Origin: Aureimonas sp. SK2
Lineage (GTDB): Bacteria; Pseudomonadota; Alphaproteobacteria; Rhizobiales; Rhizobiaceae
Reading direction: 5' to 3'
Assembly: GCF_029813115.1 (NCBI RefSeq)
Contig: NZ_JAPZDS010000011.1
Location: forward strand, 62,001 to 126,000
Length of the DNA stretch: 64,000 bases
Below are positions 1-7,866 of the stretch, piece by piece. The position numbers and the translations under genes were made by a program. Under the pieces are notes generated by a model, which saw only the letters and a program-made list of their open reading frames with translations, had not been told where the DNA came from and did not search any database. How positions within the stretch are numbered: the stretch's first letter is position 1; each line of letters opens with the position of its first letter.

Positions 1-1146
1 GGTCATGCCGGCCTGCAGCGCCTTGACGAGGGAGCTGCCGAAATCGCCGATCCGCTTGCGGCCGGTGAGGGGGGTGAGCCCCGGCGCCGTCCACTCGCCG
101 AGGATCGTCGCATAGGTTTCCGTCGGATCGACCGTGGCATAGCCGACGCGTCCGATCTCCAGCGTCTCTCCGAGGAGGTTCAGGGCCTTCAGCGTATAGT
201 CGATCGCCTCGCCGAAACCGCCTTCGTCACCGAGGCGCAGGAGCGCGTCCTGGCGGCGCTCGCGCAGCTTGTCGCGCGTGACGTCCACCACCGCGCCGGG
301 AAAGCGCACGGGTCGTCCGGCATCGTTGAGGAAGCAGCGGCCGCGCGCGTGGAGCCAGCGCACCGTGCCGTCGCTGCCGATCGTGCGGTAGTCGGCGGAG
401 AAATCGCCGCCCGTCGCCAGCGCTTCCTGGATGGCCGCGCCGGCATGGGCTCGATCCTCGGGGTGGATGCCGTGGAGATAGGTCTCGATCGGAAGCCCCG
501 ACGCAGCGAGGGCCTCGTCCACGCCGTAGAGCGCCGCAAAGCGCGCGTCGGCATAGATGATGTCATCCGGCAGGATCCAGTCCCAAGTCCCGACCAGTGC
601 CGAGGCGTCGAGGGCGAACTGAAGCCGCTCCCGGCTCGCGGCCAGTTCCAGCCGGGAAACCTCCTCGTCCGTCCTGTCGCGCAGGATCTTCAGGAAGCCG
701 ATCTGCCGACCGCCCGCGTCGCGCAGCGGCACGAGTTCGCCCCGGGCGAAGAAGGTTTCGCCGTCCCTGCGCAGGAGCCAGCGGTTGTCGGTGGCGCGCC
801 CTTCGCGCGTCGCCGTCGCCATCTCCTCTTCCGCGAGCCCGGCGGCGCGATCCTCGGGGGTGAAGAGGTCGGCGATCGGTCGCCCGATCATACGGTCCTG
901 CGGCCAGCCGAAGACGTCGGCGGCCGCCTTGTTCCAGAGGGTGATCCGCCCGAGGAGGTCGGTTGCGACCAGGGCATAGTCTGCGACGTTGGCGGTCAGT
1001 GTTTCGTAGACGGCTAACGGAAGTGCCGCTGTCGAACCCTCCTCGGGTGCCGGTGTGTCCGGGGACCGGAGACGCTCGTTCTCGAGCGTCAATTCAGCGA
1101 TTCTGCTTTCGGCTGCAGCCAGTCGGGCCGCCGCGTCCCCCGTCAT
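1..1146 (-). CDS. PAS-PAS-GAF sensor protein, C-terminus cut by window edge
   Basis: This is the N-terminal 382 residues of a multi-domain sensor; the reading frame is open through base 1. The order is a short coiled coil (about 8-28, ending LENERLR), a first PAS domain (about 46-160, with WNKAAADVFGWP and GFLKILRD), a second PAS domain of the PAS_3 type (about 174-297, with GTWDW, HPEDR, DGTVRWLHARGR and GAVVDVT) and the start of what looks like a GAF domain from about 304. In Hyphomicrobiales this arrangement usually ends in an HWE or HisKA_2 histidine kinase, or less often a diguanylate cyclase; the output domain lies outside the window. The ATG at 1146 has an in-frame GTG four codons upstream, and either could be the start. 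Confidence 0.8.
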   Translation of the reverse strand, partial: MTGDAAARLAAAESRIAELTLENERLRSPDTPAPEEGSTAALPLAVYETLTANVADYALVATDLLGRITLWNKAAADVFGWPQDRMIGRPIADLFTPEDRAAGLAEEEMATATREGRATDNRWLLRRDGETFFARGELVPLRDAGGRQIGFLKILRDRTDEEVSRLELAASRERLQFALDASALVGTWDWILPDDIIYADARFAALYGVDEALAASGLPIETYLHGIHPEDRAHAGAAIQEALATGGDFSADYRTIGSDGTVRWLHARGRCFLNDAGRPVRFPGAVVDVTRDKLRERRQDALLRLGDEGGFGEAIDYTLKALNLLGETLEIGRVGYATVDPTETYATILGEWTAPGLTPLTGRKRIGDFGSSLVKALQAGMT

Positions 1147-1300
1147 TTCCAGTTCCACGCCATGCCATCTTGAAGACCGCCGGACCGAAGCGCCGACGGC
1201 CATGTCTGAGCCCCCGGATCACGTGAAGCACGTTCGCGTGCCGGGGGCAAAGGCAAAGGTCGGTCAGGGAACAATAAACGCCTGCCTTACGGTCCCGGCG

Positions 1301-1882
1301 TCAGCCAGCGGACGGGATTTCCGCCGGCCGCCCCGTCGGCACGATCAGTCCCGACGCGCCGGCCAGGACGTCGTCGCGGAGCGTGAGCCCCAGAAGGCGG
1401 TGGCGTTCGAACGGGCCGGGCATCGACAGGCGAGCGGCCGCCTCGGCCGAGAAGCCGAAGCGCTCGTAATACGGGGCGTCGCCCACCAGCACGATGGCGC
1501 CGTGCCCGCGCCAGCGGCTTTCGGCGATCGCCCGGCGCATCAATGCCGATCCGATGCCGAGCCCCTCGCAGCGCGCGGAGACGGCGAGCGGCCCGAGCAG
1601 CAGCGCCGGCACATCCTCGCCCGCGCGCGTGCCGGCCGAGACGTTCCAGAGGCGCACGGTGCCCAGGAGCTCGCCCTGATCCGATTCGACCACCAGCGAC
1701 AGGCCTTCGGCGGGAAGGCGGTCGCGGCGGATCGCCTCCGACGACTTGCGGCGCCGGTTGGGACCCATGGCGGCGTCGAGCAGCGCCTCGCGCGCGGCCT
1801 CGTCCGAGGCGGTCTCGGCACGCAGCGCGAAGGCGGGCGGCAGAAAGGGGAGGTCGGCAAAGAGTTGCGAGCGCGCGAACAT
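1301..1882 (-). CDS. GNAT family N-acetyltransferase
   Basis: A 193-residue acetyltransferase of the GNAT fold, transferring acetyl from acetyl-CoA to an unidentified amine. The acetyl-CoA-binding motif A is visible as RCEGLGIGSAL (104-114), preceded by the beta-4 strand VPALLLGPLAVS, and followed by the YYERFGFS motif typical of YhbS-like members. It lies downstream of the lysine/ornithine decarboxylase on the same strand, an arrangement common in Rhizobiales, so a polyamine or diamine substrate is possible but not shown. A GGAGG lies 11 bases before the chosen ATG. The 128-base gap to the decarboxylase contains stable hairpins, so the two genes may be partly uncoupled. Confidence 0.85.
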   Translation of the reverse strand: MFARSQLFADLPFLPPAFALRAETASDEAAREALLDAAMGPNRRRKSSEAIRRDRLPAEGLSLVVESDQGELLGTVRLWNVSAGTRAGEDVPALLLGPLAVSARCEGLGIGSALMRRAIAESRWRGHGAIVLVGDAPYYERFGFSAEAAARLSMPGPFERHRLLGLTLRDDVLAGASGLIVPTGRPAEIPSAG

Positions 1883-1921
1883 CGGCGTTCATCCTCCGGG
1901 CATGGGGACGAGCGAGAGCGC

Positions 1922-1943
1922 GGCGCTCCGATGGAGGAGCGCC
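1922..1943 (-). other. Hairpin between decarboxylase and GNAT genes
   Basis: A perfect 8-bp inverted repeat, GGCGCTCC and GGAGCGCC, with a 6-base loop, lies in the mRNA between the decarboxylase stop and the GNAT start. A second GC-rich inverted repeat (CCCGGC/GCCGGG) lies just before it on the transcript. No U-run follows, so this is more likely an mRNA-stability or partial attenuation element than a classical terminator. Confidence 0.4.
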
Positions 1944-2010
1944 GGCGACGGGCCTCCCGGCACGCGGGCGCGCCGGGACGGATGTTCAGGATGGGACGGG
2001 CGGCCCGCCG

Positions 2011-3144
2011 TCAGATGACGTAGGAGCGGAGCGGCTCGAACCCGTTGAAGGCGACGGCCGAATAGGTCGTCGTGTAGGCACCGGTGCCCTCGATCAGAAC
2101 CTCGTCGCCCACCGTCAGCGAGATCGGCAGCGGGTAGGGGGTCTTCTCGTAGAGCACGTCGGCCGAGTCGCAGGTCGGCCCGGCGATGACGCAGGGCTCC
2201 ATGCGGTCGTGGTCGCGCGCCGTCACGATCGGATAGCGGATCGCCTCGTCCATCGTCTCGGCGAGACCGCCGAACTTGCCGATGTCGAGATAGACCCAGC
2301 GGTTCTTGTCCTCGACCGACTTCTTCGAGACCAGAACGACCTCGGCTTTGATGACGCCCGCGTCGCCGACCATGCCGCGGCCCGGCTCGATGATCGTCTC
2401 CGGGATCTTGTTTCCGAAGTGGCGTCGCAGCGCCGCGAAGATCGAGCGGCCATAGGCCTGGGCCGACGGCACGTCCTTCAGGTAGCGCGTCGGGAAGCCG
2501 CCGCCCATGTTGACGAGCGTCAGCACGATGCCGCGCTCGGCAAGCTGGCCGAAGACCATGGCGGCGTCCGCCAGCGCCTTGTCCCAGGCCTCGGTGTCGC
2601 ACTGCTGCGAACCGACATGGAACGAGACGCCGGTGGCGACGAGGCCGAGGTCGCGGGCGTGGGTCAGGACGTCGATCGCCATCGCCGGCACGCAGCCGAA
2701 CTTGCGCGACAGCGGCCACTCGGCACCCTCGCCGTCCGTCAGGACGCGGCAGAAGACGCGTGCGCCGGGCGCGGCGCGGGCCACCTTCTCGACCTCCTCG
2801 ACGCAGTCGACGGCGAAGAGCGACACGCCGAGCGCGTGGGCGGCCGCCACGTCGCGCTCCTTCTTGATCGTGTTGCCGAAGGAGATGCGGTTCGGCGTCG
2901 CGCCGGCGTCCAGCGCCATCTCGATCTCGGCGACGGAGGCGCAGTCGAAGGACGAGCCCAGCGAGGCCAGGAGACGCAGGATCTCCGGCGCGGGATTGGC
3001 CTTCACGGCATAGAAGATGGAGCTGTCCGGCAGCGCCTTGCGGAACGCGCGGAAATTGTCCTCGACGATGTCGAGATCGACCACGAGGCAGGGGCCGGCG
3101 GGACGGCGGGTGGCGATGAAGTCGAGAATGCGCTGCGTAGCCAT
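2011..3144 (-). CDS. odc2: Ornithine/lysine decarboxylase (fold type III PLP enzyme)
   Basis: A 377-residue eukaryotic-type (alanine racemase fold) ornithine decarboxylase, in bacteria often also active on lysine; it makes putrescine or cadaverine in the cytoplasm. The PLP lysine is in YAVKAN (K48). HVGSQQ, the glycine-rich MGGGFP and the phosphate-binding EPGRGMVG are present, and Cys-Asp at 325-326 (CDSADV) donates to the partner active site of the dimer. Length matches the rhizobial Odc2 type. The ribosome-binding site GGAG lies 6-7 bases before ATG and sits within a small stem (3145-3156). The gene is preceded by a small arginine-rich ORF and a leader with two strong hairpins, suggesting control by polyamine or amino-acid supply. 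It diverges from a LysR gene. Confidence 0.9.
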   Translation of the reverse strand: MATQRILDFIATRRPAGPCLVVDLDIVEDNFRAFRKALPDSSIFYAVKANPAPEILRLLASLGSSFDCASVAEIEMALDAGATPNRISFGNTIKKERDVAAAHALGVSLFAVDCVEEVEKVARAAPGARVFCRVLTDGEGAEWPLSRKFGCVPAMAIDVLTHARDLGLVATGVSFHVGSQQCDTEAWDKALADAAMVFGQLAERGIVLTLVNMGGGFPTRYLKDVPSAQAYGRSIFAALRRHFGNKIPETIIEPGRGMVGDAGVIKAEVVLVSKKSVEDKNRWVYLDIGKFGGLAETMDEAIRYPIVTARDHDRMEPCVIAGPTCDSADVLYEKTPYPLPISLTVGDEVLIEGTGAYTTTYSAVAFNGFEPLRSYVI

Positions 3145-3156
3145 CGGAAGCTCCGG
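3145..3156 (-). promoter_or_regulatory. Stem covering the decarboxylase ribosome-binding site
   Basis: On the transcript this reads CCGGAGCUUCCG. Bases CGGA and UCCG can pair around a three-base loop, placing the GGAG ribosome-binding site inside the stem. It lies directly between the stop of the upstream small ORF (3157-3159) and the decarboxylase ATG, so a ribosome reaching that stop would physically open it. The stem is short (4 bp), so the effect is inference. Confidence 0.35.
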
Positions 3157-3279
3157 TTAACCATGAGGTTGACGAGGAGCGCACGCATTCGTTCCCACGA
3201 GCGGCCGATGGAGACCCCGCCCATGAAGCGAACGCGAAACGCGACATATGCGGACCCGACGACGGCGAGAAGCCGACAT
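3157..3279 (-). CDS. Arginine-rich leader ORF upstream of decarboxylase
   Basis: A 40-codon ORF starts with ATG at 3279 and ends with TAA 12 bases before the decarboxylase ATG. The peptide begins MSASRRRRVRICRVSR and holds 10 arginines in 40 residues, including four in a row, then a Gly/His/Pro-rich tail. Its start has only a weak GGAT-type ribosome-binding site. Position, size and composition are those of a regulatory leader peptide; in gammaproteobacteria ornithine decarboxylase speF is controlled by the basic leader peptide SpeFL, in which ribosome stalling senses ornithine. I see no sequence match to SpeFL beyond basic character, so this is a candidate analogue. It could be a chance ORF in GC-rich DNA. 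Confidence 0.45.
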   Translation of the reverse strand: MSASRRRRVRICRVSRSLHGRGLHRPLVGTNACAPRQPHG

Positions 3280-3423
3280 AAGATCCGAAGAGTCTGCCGT
3301 GGATTGGAGAGCTACGCTCGCCGCACTTCGGGCAAGGAAGGTGTGCCTCTGCAGTATTCCCGGCTATGGAGACCAGGAGAGACCAGAAAGGCCCTCACCG
3401 TCGTTGCTTCAAGGCGTCCACGA

Positions 3424-3462
3424 TTTCGCCAGCAGCGAAACCGACCTGGAGACGAACTCCAG
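3424..3462 (-). ncRNA. Structured leader of decarboxylase mRNA (candidate)
   Basis: Two adjacent perfect hairpins lie about 280-320 bases upstream of the decarboxylase: TTTCGC/GCGAAA with a 5-base loop (3424-3440) and CTGGAG/CTCCAG with a 5-base loop (3446-3462). Two copies of CTGGTCTC follow on the transcript near 3370-3385. An alphaproteobacterial RNA motif named speF is known upstream of ornithine decarboxylase genes (Rfam); this leader is in the right place, but I cannot verify a match to its consensus. The roughly 500-base gap to LysR holds no other convincing gene. Confidence 0.4.
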
Positions 3463-3670
3463 TGACCGACCCGGTGATCTCCGCATTCGAAGGTCCGGGG
3501 GACGCCCACAGGCACGTGCGACATTGGGCAAGGCGGGATATAGGCAGGGCGTCTGTCATACACAACAGAAAAAATGCCCCTCGCGGCGGTTTTTGAAATT
3601 GCGCTGGACTTCGGTCCATCATGTCGTCAGACGGCAACACCGGTCAGCTTCGCACACGAAAGATATGCCG

Positions 3671-4594
3671 ATGGACACCCTGACCCGCATGCGCGCCTTT
3701 CTTGCCGTGGTGGAGAACGAGGGCTTCTCGGCGGCCGCGCGCAAGACCGGCCGATCCAAGGCGCTTCTATCGAAGTACGTGCGCGAGCTGGAGGACGAAC
3801 TCGGCGTCCTTCTCGTCAATCGGACGACGCGGCAGGTCGCGCTGACGGCGGCGGGCGAGGTCTACGTCTCGCGCGCCTCGGCGATCCTGGCCGACCTCGA
3901 GACCCTCAACGAGGAAGCGCGGGAGGCGACGGGCGAGGCCAAGGGCACCCTGCGCGTGACGGCCGCGCGGACGTTCGGTGACGCCGAACTCGGCCTCAGC
4001 CTCGTGGAGTTCTCGGCCGCGCACCCGGACATCTCGCTCGATCTCCATCTCAACGACAGCTTCGTCAATCTCCTGGAGGAGAATTTCGACGTCGCTATCC
4101 GCATGACGCGGCTGACCGATTCCGCGATGATCGCCCGGCGCCTCGGCTCGCTCGACTTCACCATCTGCGCGACGCCGGAATTCCTGGCCGCCCACGGCAC
4201 GCCGACCCATCCGAGCCAGATCTCGCGCATGCCGGCCGTGATCGATTCCAACGCCAAGGTCCTCTACAACTGGACCTTCAAGGATCCGAAGACGGGCGAC
4301 CCCATCCCGATCAGCGTTTCGGGACGGTTCTCCGCGAACTCGCCCTACACGGTCCGGGCGGCGACGCTCGCAGGGCTCGGCATCGCCATGCTGCCCGAGT
4401 TCGTCGCGCGGCCGGAGATCACCGCGGGGCGGCTTGTTTCGGTGCTCGACGACTTCGTCCCGAAGGACGCCGGGATCTATGCGGTGTTTCCGCACCGTCG
4501 CCATCTTCCCGCGAGAACGCGCGTCTTCGTTGACTTCTTGGCAACCTGGTTCCGTAAGAATAACCCGGGCCGGGACATCAGCGCCGCCGCCTGA
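3671..4594 (+). CDS. LysR family transcriptional regulator
   Basis: A 307-residue LysR regulator: an N-terminal winged helix-turn-helix (about 1-60, MDTLTRMRAFLAVVE, SRSKALLSKYVRELEDELG-type recognition helix, then RTTRQVALT) and a periplasmic-binding-like effector domain (about 90-295). An ATG two codons upstream (3665) is an alternative start; the open frame extends much further but without coding character. It resembles the subgroup that controls divergent metabolic or efflux genes. It is transcribed away from the decarboxylase across a 526-base gap and could control either that gene or the downstream L,D-transpeptidase; neither is proven. The effector is unknown. Confidence 0.88.
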   Translation: MDTLTRMRAFLAVVENEGFSAAARKTGRSKALLSKYVRELEDELGVLLVNRTTRQVALTAAGEVYVSRASAILADLETLNEEAREATGEAKGTLRVTAARTFGDAELGLSLVEFSAAHPDISLDLHLNDSFVNLLEENFDVAIRMTRLTDSAMIARRLGSLDFTICATPEFLAAHGTPTHPSQISRMPAVIDSNAKVLYNWTFKDPKTGDPIPISVSGRFSANSPYTVRAATLAGLGIAMLPEFVARPEITAGRLVSVLDDFVPKDAGIYAVFPHRRHLPARTRVFVDFLATWFRKNNPGRDISAAA

Positions 4595-4635
4595 CGCAAG
4601 GGATCCCGGCATCATCCAGAATGCCGAGGGTCCGC

Positions 4636-5142
4636 ATGCGTCCGATCACCAAGCTTCTCGCCGCCGCCCTGTTCCTCGGGGCCGGATCGATGGCCCATGC
4701 CGGCGTTCAGGCGCGCGAAACGGTGTTCATCGGCGACTACGAACCCGGCACGATCGTGGTGATGACAGGCGCGCGCCAGCTCTTCCTCGTCACGGGCGAA
4801 GACACGGCCCTTCAGTACGACATCGCCGTCGGCAAGCCGAGCGAGCAGTGGTTCGGCACGAGCTGGGTGTCCAAGAAGCGTCTCAACCCGACCTGGGTGC
4901 CGACGCCCTCCATGCGCGAGAAGAAGCCGAGCCTGCCCGCCTCCATGGGGCCGGGGCCGAACAACCCGCTCGGCAAGCGTGCCATGAATCTAGGCTGGGG
5001 CACCTATCGCATCCACGGCACCAATTCGCCGAACTCCATCGGCTCCGCGGCCTCCGCCGGCTGTTTCCGCATGCGCAACGACGACGTGATGGACCTCTTC
5101 GAGCGCGTCCATGTCGGCGCGCGGGTCGTCGTCCTCCAGTGA
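4636..5142 (+). CDS. L,D-transpeptidase (YkuD/ErfK family)
   Basis: A 168-residue secreted L,D-transpeptidase that forms 3-3 peptidoglycan cross-links or attaches proteins to peptidoglycan in the periplasm. A signal peptide (MRPITKLLAAALFLG, ending MAHAG) is followed by the YkuD domain with the catalytic signature HGTN (His127) and SAGCFRM (Cys143, Arg145). I chose the ATG at 4636 because GAGGG lies 5-6 bases before it; an ATG at 4621 would add five residues. A compact single-domain form of the family, lacking LysM or peptidoglycan-binding repeats. A second, Tat-lipoprotein member is at 47497. Confidence 0.88.
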   Translation: MRPITKLLAAALFLGAGSMAHAGVQARETVFIGDYEPGTIVVMTGARQLFLVTGEDTALQYDIAVGKPSEQWFGTSWVSKKRLNPTWVPTPSMREKKPSLPASMGPGPNNPLGKRAMNLGWGTYRIHGTNSPNSIGSAASAGCFRMRNDDVMDLFERVHVGARVVVLQ

Positions 5143-5216
5143 GGCTCGGAGCCCTTCTCCGCACTTTCGCCTTGGTTTAAGCGTCGTTCCCGGTCGAGAG
5201 CGAACCGGGGACGAGC

Positions 5217-5885
5217 ATGCGGCGACCTTCCATCCTGACCGGAACCTGCGCCGCCGCGCTTCTGGCGGCGTGCCTGCCGGCGTCCGCCCACCCCCACGTC
5301 TTCGCCGATTCGCGCATGGAGATCGTCGGCACCGCCGACGGCATGCTCTCCTCGGTCCGCAACATCTGGCGCTTCGACGAGCTGTTCTCATCCAGCGTCG
5401 TCGTGGACTTCGACAAGAACGGCAACGGCACCTTGGACGACGACGAGGTCCAGGCCGTGGCCGAGACGGTGCGCCAGTCGATCGCCGAATGGGACTTCTA
5501 CACGTTCGTCAGCATCGGCAATCGCGACCTCAAGCTGACGCCTCCCGCCGACATCCGTGGTCTGTTCGACCACGGGCAGCTCCTCCTGTTCTTCGAGATG
5601 AAGCCCACCGAGCCCGTGGACCTGAAGGCCGCGCCCGTCACCTTCTCCGTCTATGACGAGTCCTATTTCGTCGCCTTCGACTTCGCCGACGAAAACGCCT
5701 TCCAGCTCCTCGACCTGCCCAAGACCTGCACCAAGGCCTATACGCGGCCCGATCCGGACGAGGACGCCAGCGAGTGGATGAATTCGGTGTCGATGCTCAA
5801 GCCCGGCCAGTCCATTCCCGAGGACGGCGTGAACTTCTCGCAGCTTCTGGCCACACGGGTGGACGTCTCGTGCAAGGCCGGCTGA
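5217..5885 (+). CDS. DUF1007 family periplasmic protein
   Basis: A 222-residue exported protein with a signal peptide (about 1-24, ending PASAHPHVF). DUF1007 proteins are regularly encoded next to NicO/RcnA-type nickel-cobalt transporters, as here, where the downstream transporter gene overlaps this one by 16 bases. An EF-hand-like loop, DFDKNGNGTLDDDE (64-77), could bind a divalent cation. The His-Pro-His at the mature N-terminus is typical of the family and may be a metal ligand. The biochemical role is not established; a periplasmic metal-binding accessory to the transporter is inferred from context. Confidence 0.85.
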   Translation: MRRPSILTGTCAAALLAACLPASAHPHVFADSRMEIVGTADGMLSSVRNIWRFDELFSSSVVVDFDKNGNGTLDDDEVQAVAETVRQSIAEWDFYTFVSIGNRDLKLTPPADIRGLFDHGQLLLFFEMKPTEPVDLKAAPVTFSVYDESYFVAFDFADENAFQLLDLPKTCTKAYTRPDPDEDASEWMNSVSMLKPGQSIPEDGVNFSQLLATRVDVSCKAG

Positions 5886-6937
5886 CGCGCCTCGGCGCGG
5901 CCGCCGCGCTGCTTCTCGTCACGGCCGCCGCGGCGCATGCCCAGTCCTCGCTCGGCATCGGAAATGCCGAGGTGACGAGCGCGCCGTCCGGCCCGTTCGC
6001 CGGGTTGTTCGCGGAGATCCTCGCCGTCCAGCGCCAGTTCTTCGTGGAACTGCGCCAGGCCCTCGTGGCGTTGCGCGACGGGCAGGGCGGGTTCCTTTGG
6101 CTCGCGGGCCTCTCCTTCGTCTACGGCGTGTTCCACGCGGCGGGGCCGGGACACGGCAAGGCCGTGCTCTCGTCCTACATGCTGGCCAACGAGGTGGCGC
6201 TCAGGCGAGGCGTCGTCCTGTCCTTCGCCGCGGCGCTGGTCCAGGCGCTGTCGGCTTTGGTGGTCGTCGCGCTGGGCTGGTTCGTGCTGCGCGGGGCGAG
6301 CCTGTCGATGACCGACCTCGCCTTCGGGCTGGAGCTTGGTTCCTATGCCATGATCGCGCTGGTCGGCGCATGGCTTCTCCTGCGCAAGGGGTGGCCGCTC
6401 CTGCGCTGGACCGTTTCGCGCGCCCGCGCCCTGGCCCCCGCGCCGCGCAACGGCCTCGCCTTCGCCGGACGGGGCACGTTCACGCAAGTTCCAACGCAGC
6501 CCACCACGTTACGTGCGTCGGGCGGCTATGGCGCCGAGATCTGCGACGATCCGGCAGGCGACGCCTGCGACTGCGGCCGGCCGCATATCCTGGCGGCGCG
6601 TGACCTTCAGGGGCCGTCCTTCTCCTGGCGCACGGCGCTCGCGACCGTCGTCGCGATCGGCCTCCGGCCCTGCTCGGGCGCCATCGTGGTTCTGACCTTC
6701 GCCCTGATGAACGGGCTCTACGGCGCGGGCGGCCTTTCGGTTCTGGCCATGGCGCTCGGCACCGCCATCACGGTCTCGGCCATTGCGGCGCTGGCCGTCT
6801 CCGGCAAGGGGCTGGCGCTTCTGGCGGGGCGGATCGGAGGCTGGGGGCGGGGGCTGCGCGCCGGCCTGGAAGTGGCCGGCGCGATGCTTCTGATGGCGGT
6901 CGGGCTCGGCCTTTTCCTGGCTTCGCTGCCGCGCTAG
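5870..6937 (+). CDS. NicO/RcnA-family nickel/cobalt transporter
   Basis: A 355-residue inner-membrane protein of the high-affinity nickel/cobalt transport or RcnA-like efflux family. The first helical block carries HAAGPGHGK (89-97) and the second GLRPCSGAI (264-272), both family signatures. Between the halves is a cytoplasmic or periplasmic loop with a Cys cluster (C225, C233, C235, H239) where many relatives have a His-rich stretch. The GTG start at 5870 is chosen because a longer frame would run through the DUF1007 gene; the 16-base overlap indicates translational coupling. Direction of transport, and whether Ni, Co or another metal is moved, cannot be told from sequence. Confidence 0.85.
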   Translation: MQGRLTRLGAAAALLLVTAAAAHAQSSLGIGNAEVTSAPSGPFAGLFAEILAVQRQFFVELRQALVALRDGQGGFLWLAGLSFVYGVFHAAGPGHGKAVLSSYMLANEVALRRGVVLSFAAALVQALSALVVVALGWFVLRGASLSMTDLAFGLELGSYAMIALVGAWLLLRKGWPLLRWTVSRARALAPAPRNGLAFAGRGTFTQVPTQPTTLRASGGYGAEICDDPAGDACDCGRPHILAARDLQGPSFSWRTALATVVAIGLRPCSGAIVVLTFALMNGLYGAGGLSVLAMALGTAITVSAIAALAVSGKGLALLAGRIGGWGRGLRAGLEVAGAMLLMAVGLGLFLASLPR

Positions 6938-7689
6938 CGCGCGTCGCGATACTGCCGGCAGGCGTCGCCGAAGGCCTCGAAGATCGCGCGCGAGGCGGGG
7001 TCCGAACTCGCCCAGTATTCCGGATGCCACTGGAGCCCAAGGGCAAAGCCCTTCGCGCCCGAAACCGACACCGCTTCGACCGTCCCGTCGGGCGCGCGCG
7101 CCTCGACGCTGAGGCCGTTGGCCAGGCGGTCGATCGCCTGCCGGTGCAGGGAGTTCACCTCCACCGCGCCGTCGCCGACGATCGCCGCCAGCCGCCCGCC
7201 GGGCTCGACGGACACGGGGTGGCGCAGCGCGAAGCGCGCGTCCTGTTCGGGATGCGTCGGAGCGCGGTGGTCCATGCGTCCGTCGAATTCCTGGATCTCG
7301 GTGGCCAGCGATCCGCCCAGCGCCACGTTAAGCTCCTGGTGGCCCCGGCAGATCGCAAGAAGCGGGATGTCGCGCTGGAGCGCCAACCGGATCAGCGCCT
7401 CGGTCAGCCGGTCACGTGCCGGATCGAAGGGCTCGTGCGCGGCGGTCGGCTCGACGCCGTAGCGACCGGGATGGACGTTGGAGGCCGATCCCGTGATCAG
7501 GACCCCGTCCACCCGGTCGAGCACGGTTCCGATCGCGGCCTCGTCCAGAAGCGCGGGTACGATGATCGGCACACCGCCGGCGGCGCTCGAAATGGCCGCG
7601 AGATAGGTGGACGGGGCGGCATGCCATTCGTAGTTCTCGAACCGACGGGTATCGGCGGGGACCGCGATCAGGGTGGGCGCGTCGGGCAC
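6934..7689 (-). CDS. Class I glutamine amidotransferase-like, gamma-glutamyl hydrolase (C26) family
   Basis: A 251-residue member of the PuuD-like peptidase C26 family, which hydrolyses gamma-glutamyl amides such as gamma-glutamyl-GABA in polyamine catabolism. The nucleophile is Cys114 in LAICRGHQELN, and His222 and Glu224 (LQWHPEYW) complete the triad. The substrate-binding NSLHRQAI block is present. The GTG at 7689 (VPDAPTLIAVPADTRR) is chosen as start, with GAGGA about 10 bases upstream; the frame is open for far longer upstream but without homology. The last four bases overlap the convergent NicO gene stop. Its assignment to polyamine degradation is by family only, no other puu genes are nearby. 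Confidence 0.85.
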   Translation of the reverse strand: MPDAPTLIAVPADTRRFENYEWHAAPSTYLAAISSAAGGVPIIVPALLDEAAIGTVLDRVDGVLITGSASNVHPGRYGVEPTAAHEPFDPARDRLTEALIRLALQRDIPLLAICRGHQELNVALGGSLATEIQEFDGRMDHRAPTHPEQDARFALRHPVSVEPGGRLAAIVGDGAVEVNSLHRQAIDRLANGLSVEARAPDGTVEAVSVSGAKGFALGLQWHPEYWASSDPASRAIFEAFGDACRQYRDAR

Positions 7690-7866
7690 GGGAACAGTCC
7701 TCGTCGGGGCAGGGATGGTTCGCCTTCCGCTAAACCTGCGTTTGCCGCACCGCAAGGCCCGGTCAAGCAGCACGCGATTTACTGTCGGCATCGAACACCG
7801 CCCACCAGATCGGGTGCGTGGGGCGTTTCCGAAAGGGGCGGCCCGATGCTTCCAGAAGGAAATGCC

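Noticed and set aside
3248-3670. An extension of the LysR frame upstream of 3671
   Set aside because: No homology; the LysR helix-turn-helix starts at MDTLTRM and the upstream part is low-quality, arginine-rich sequence opposite the decarboxylase leader.
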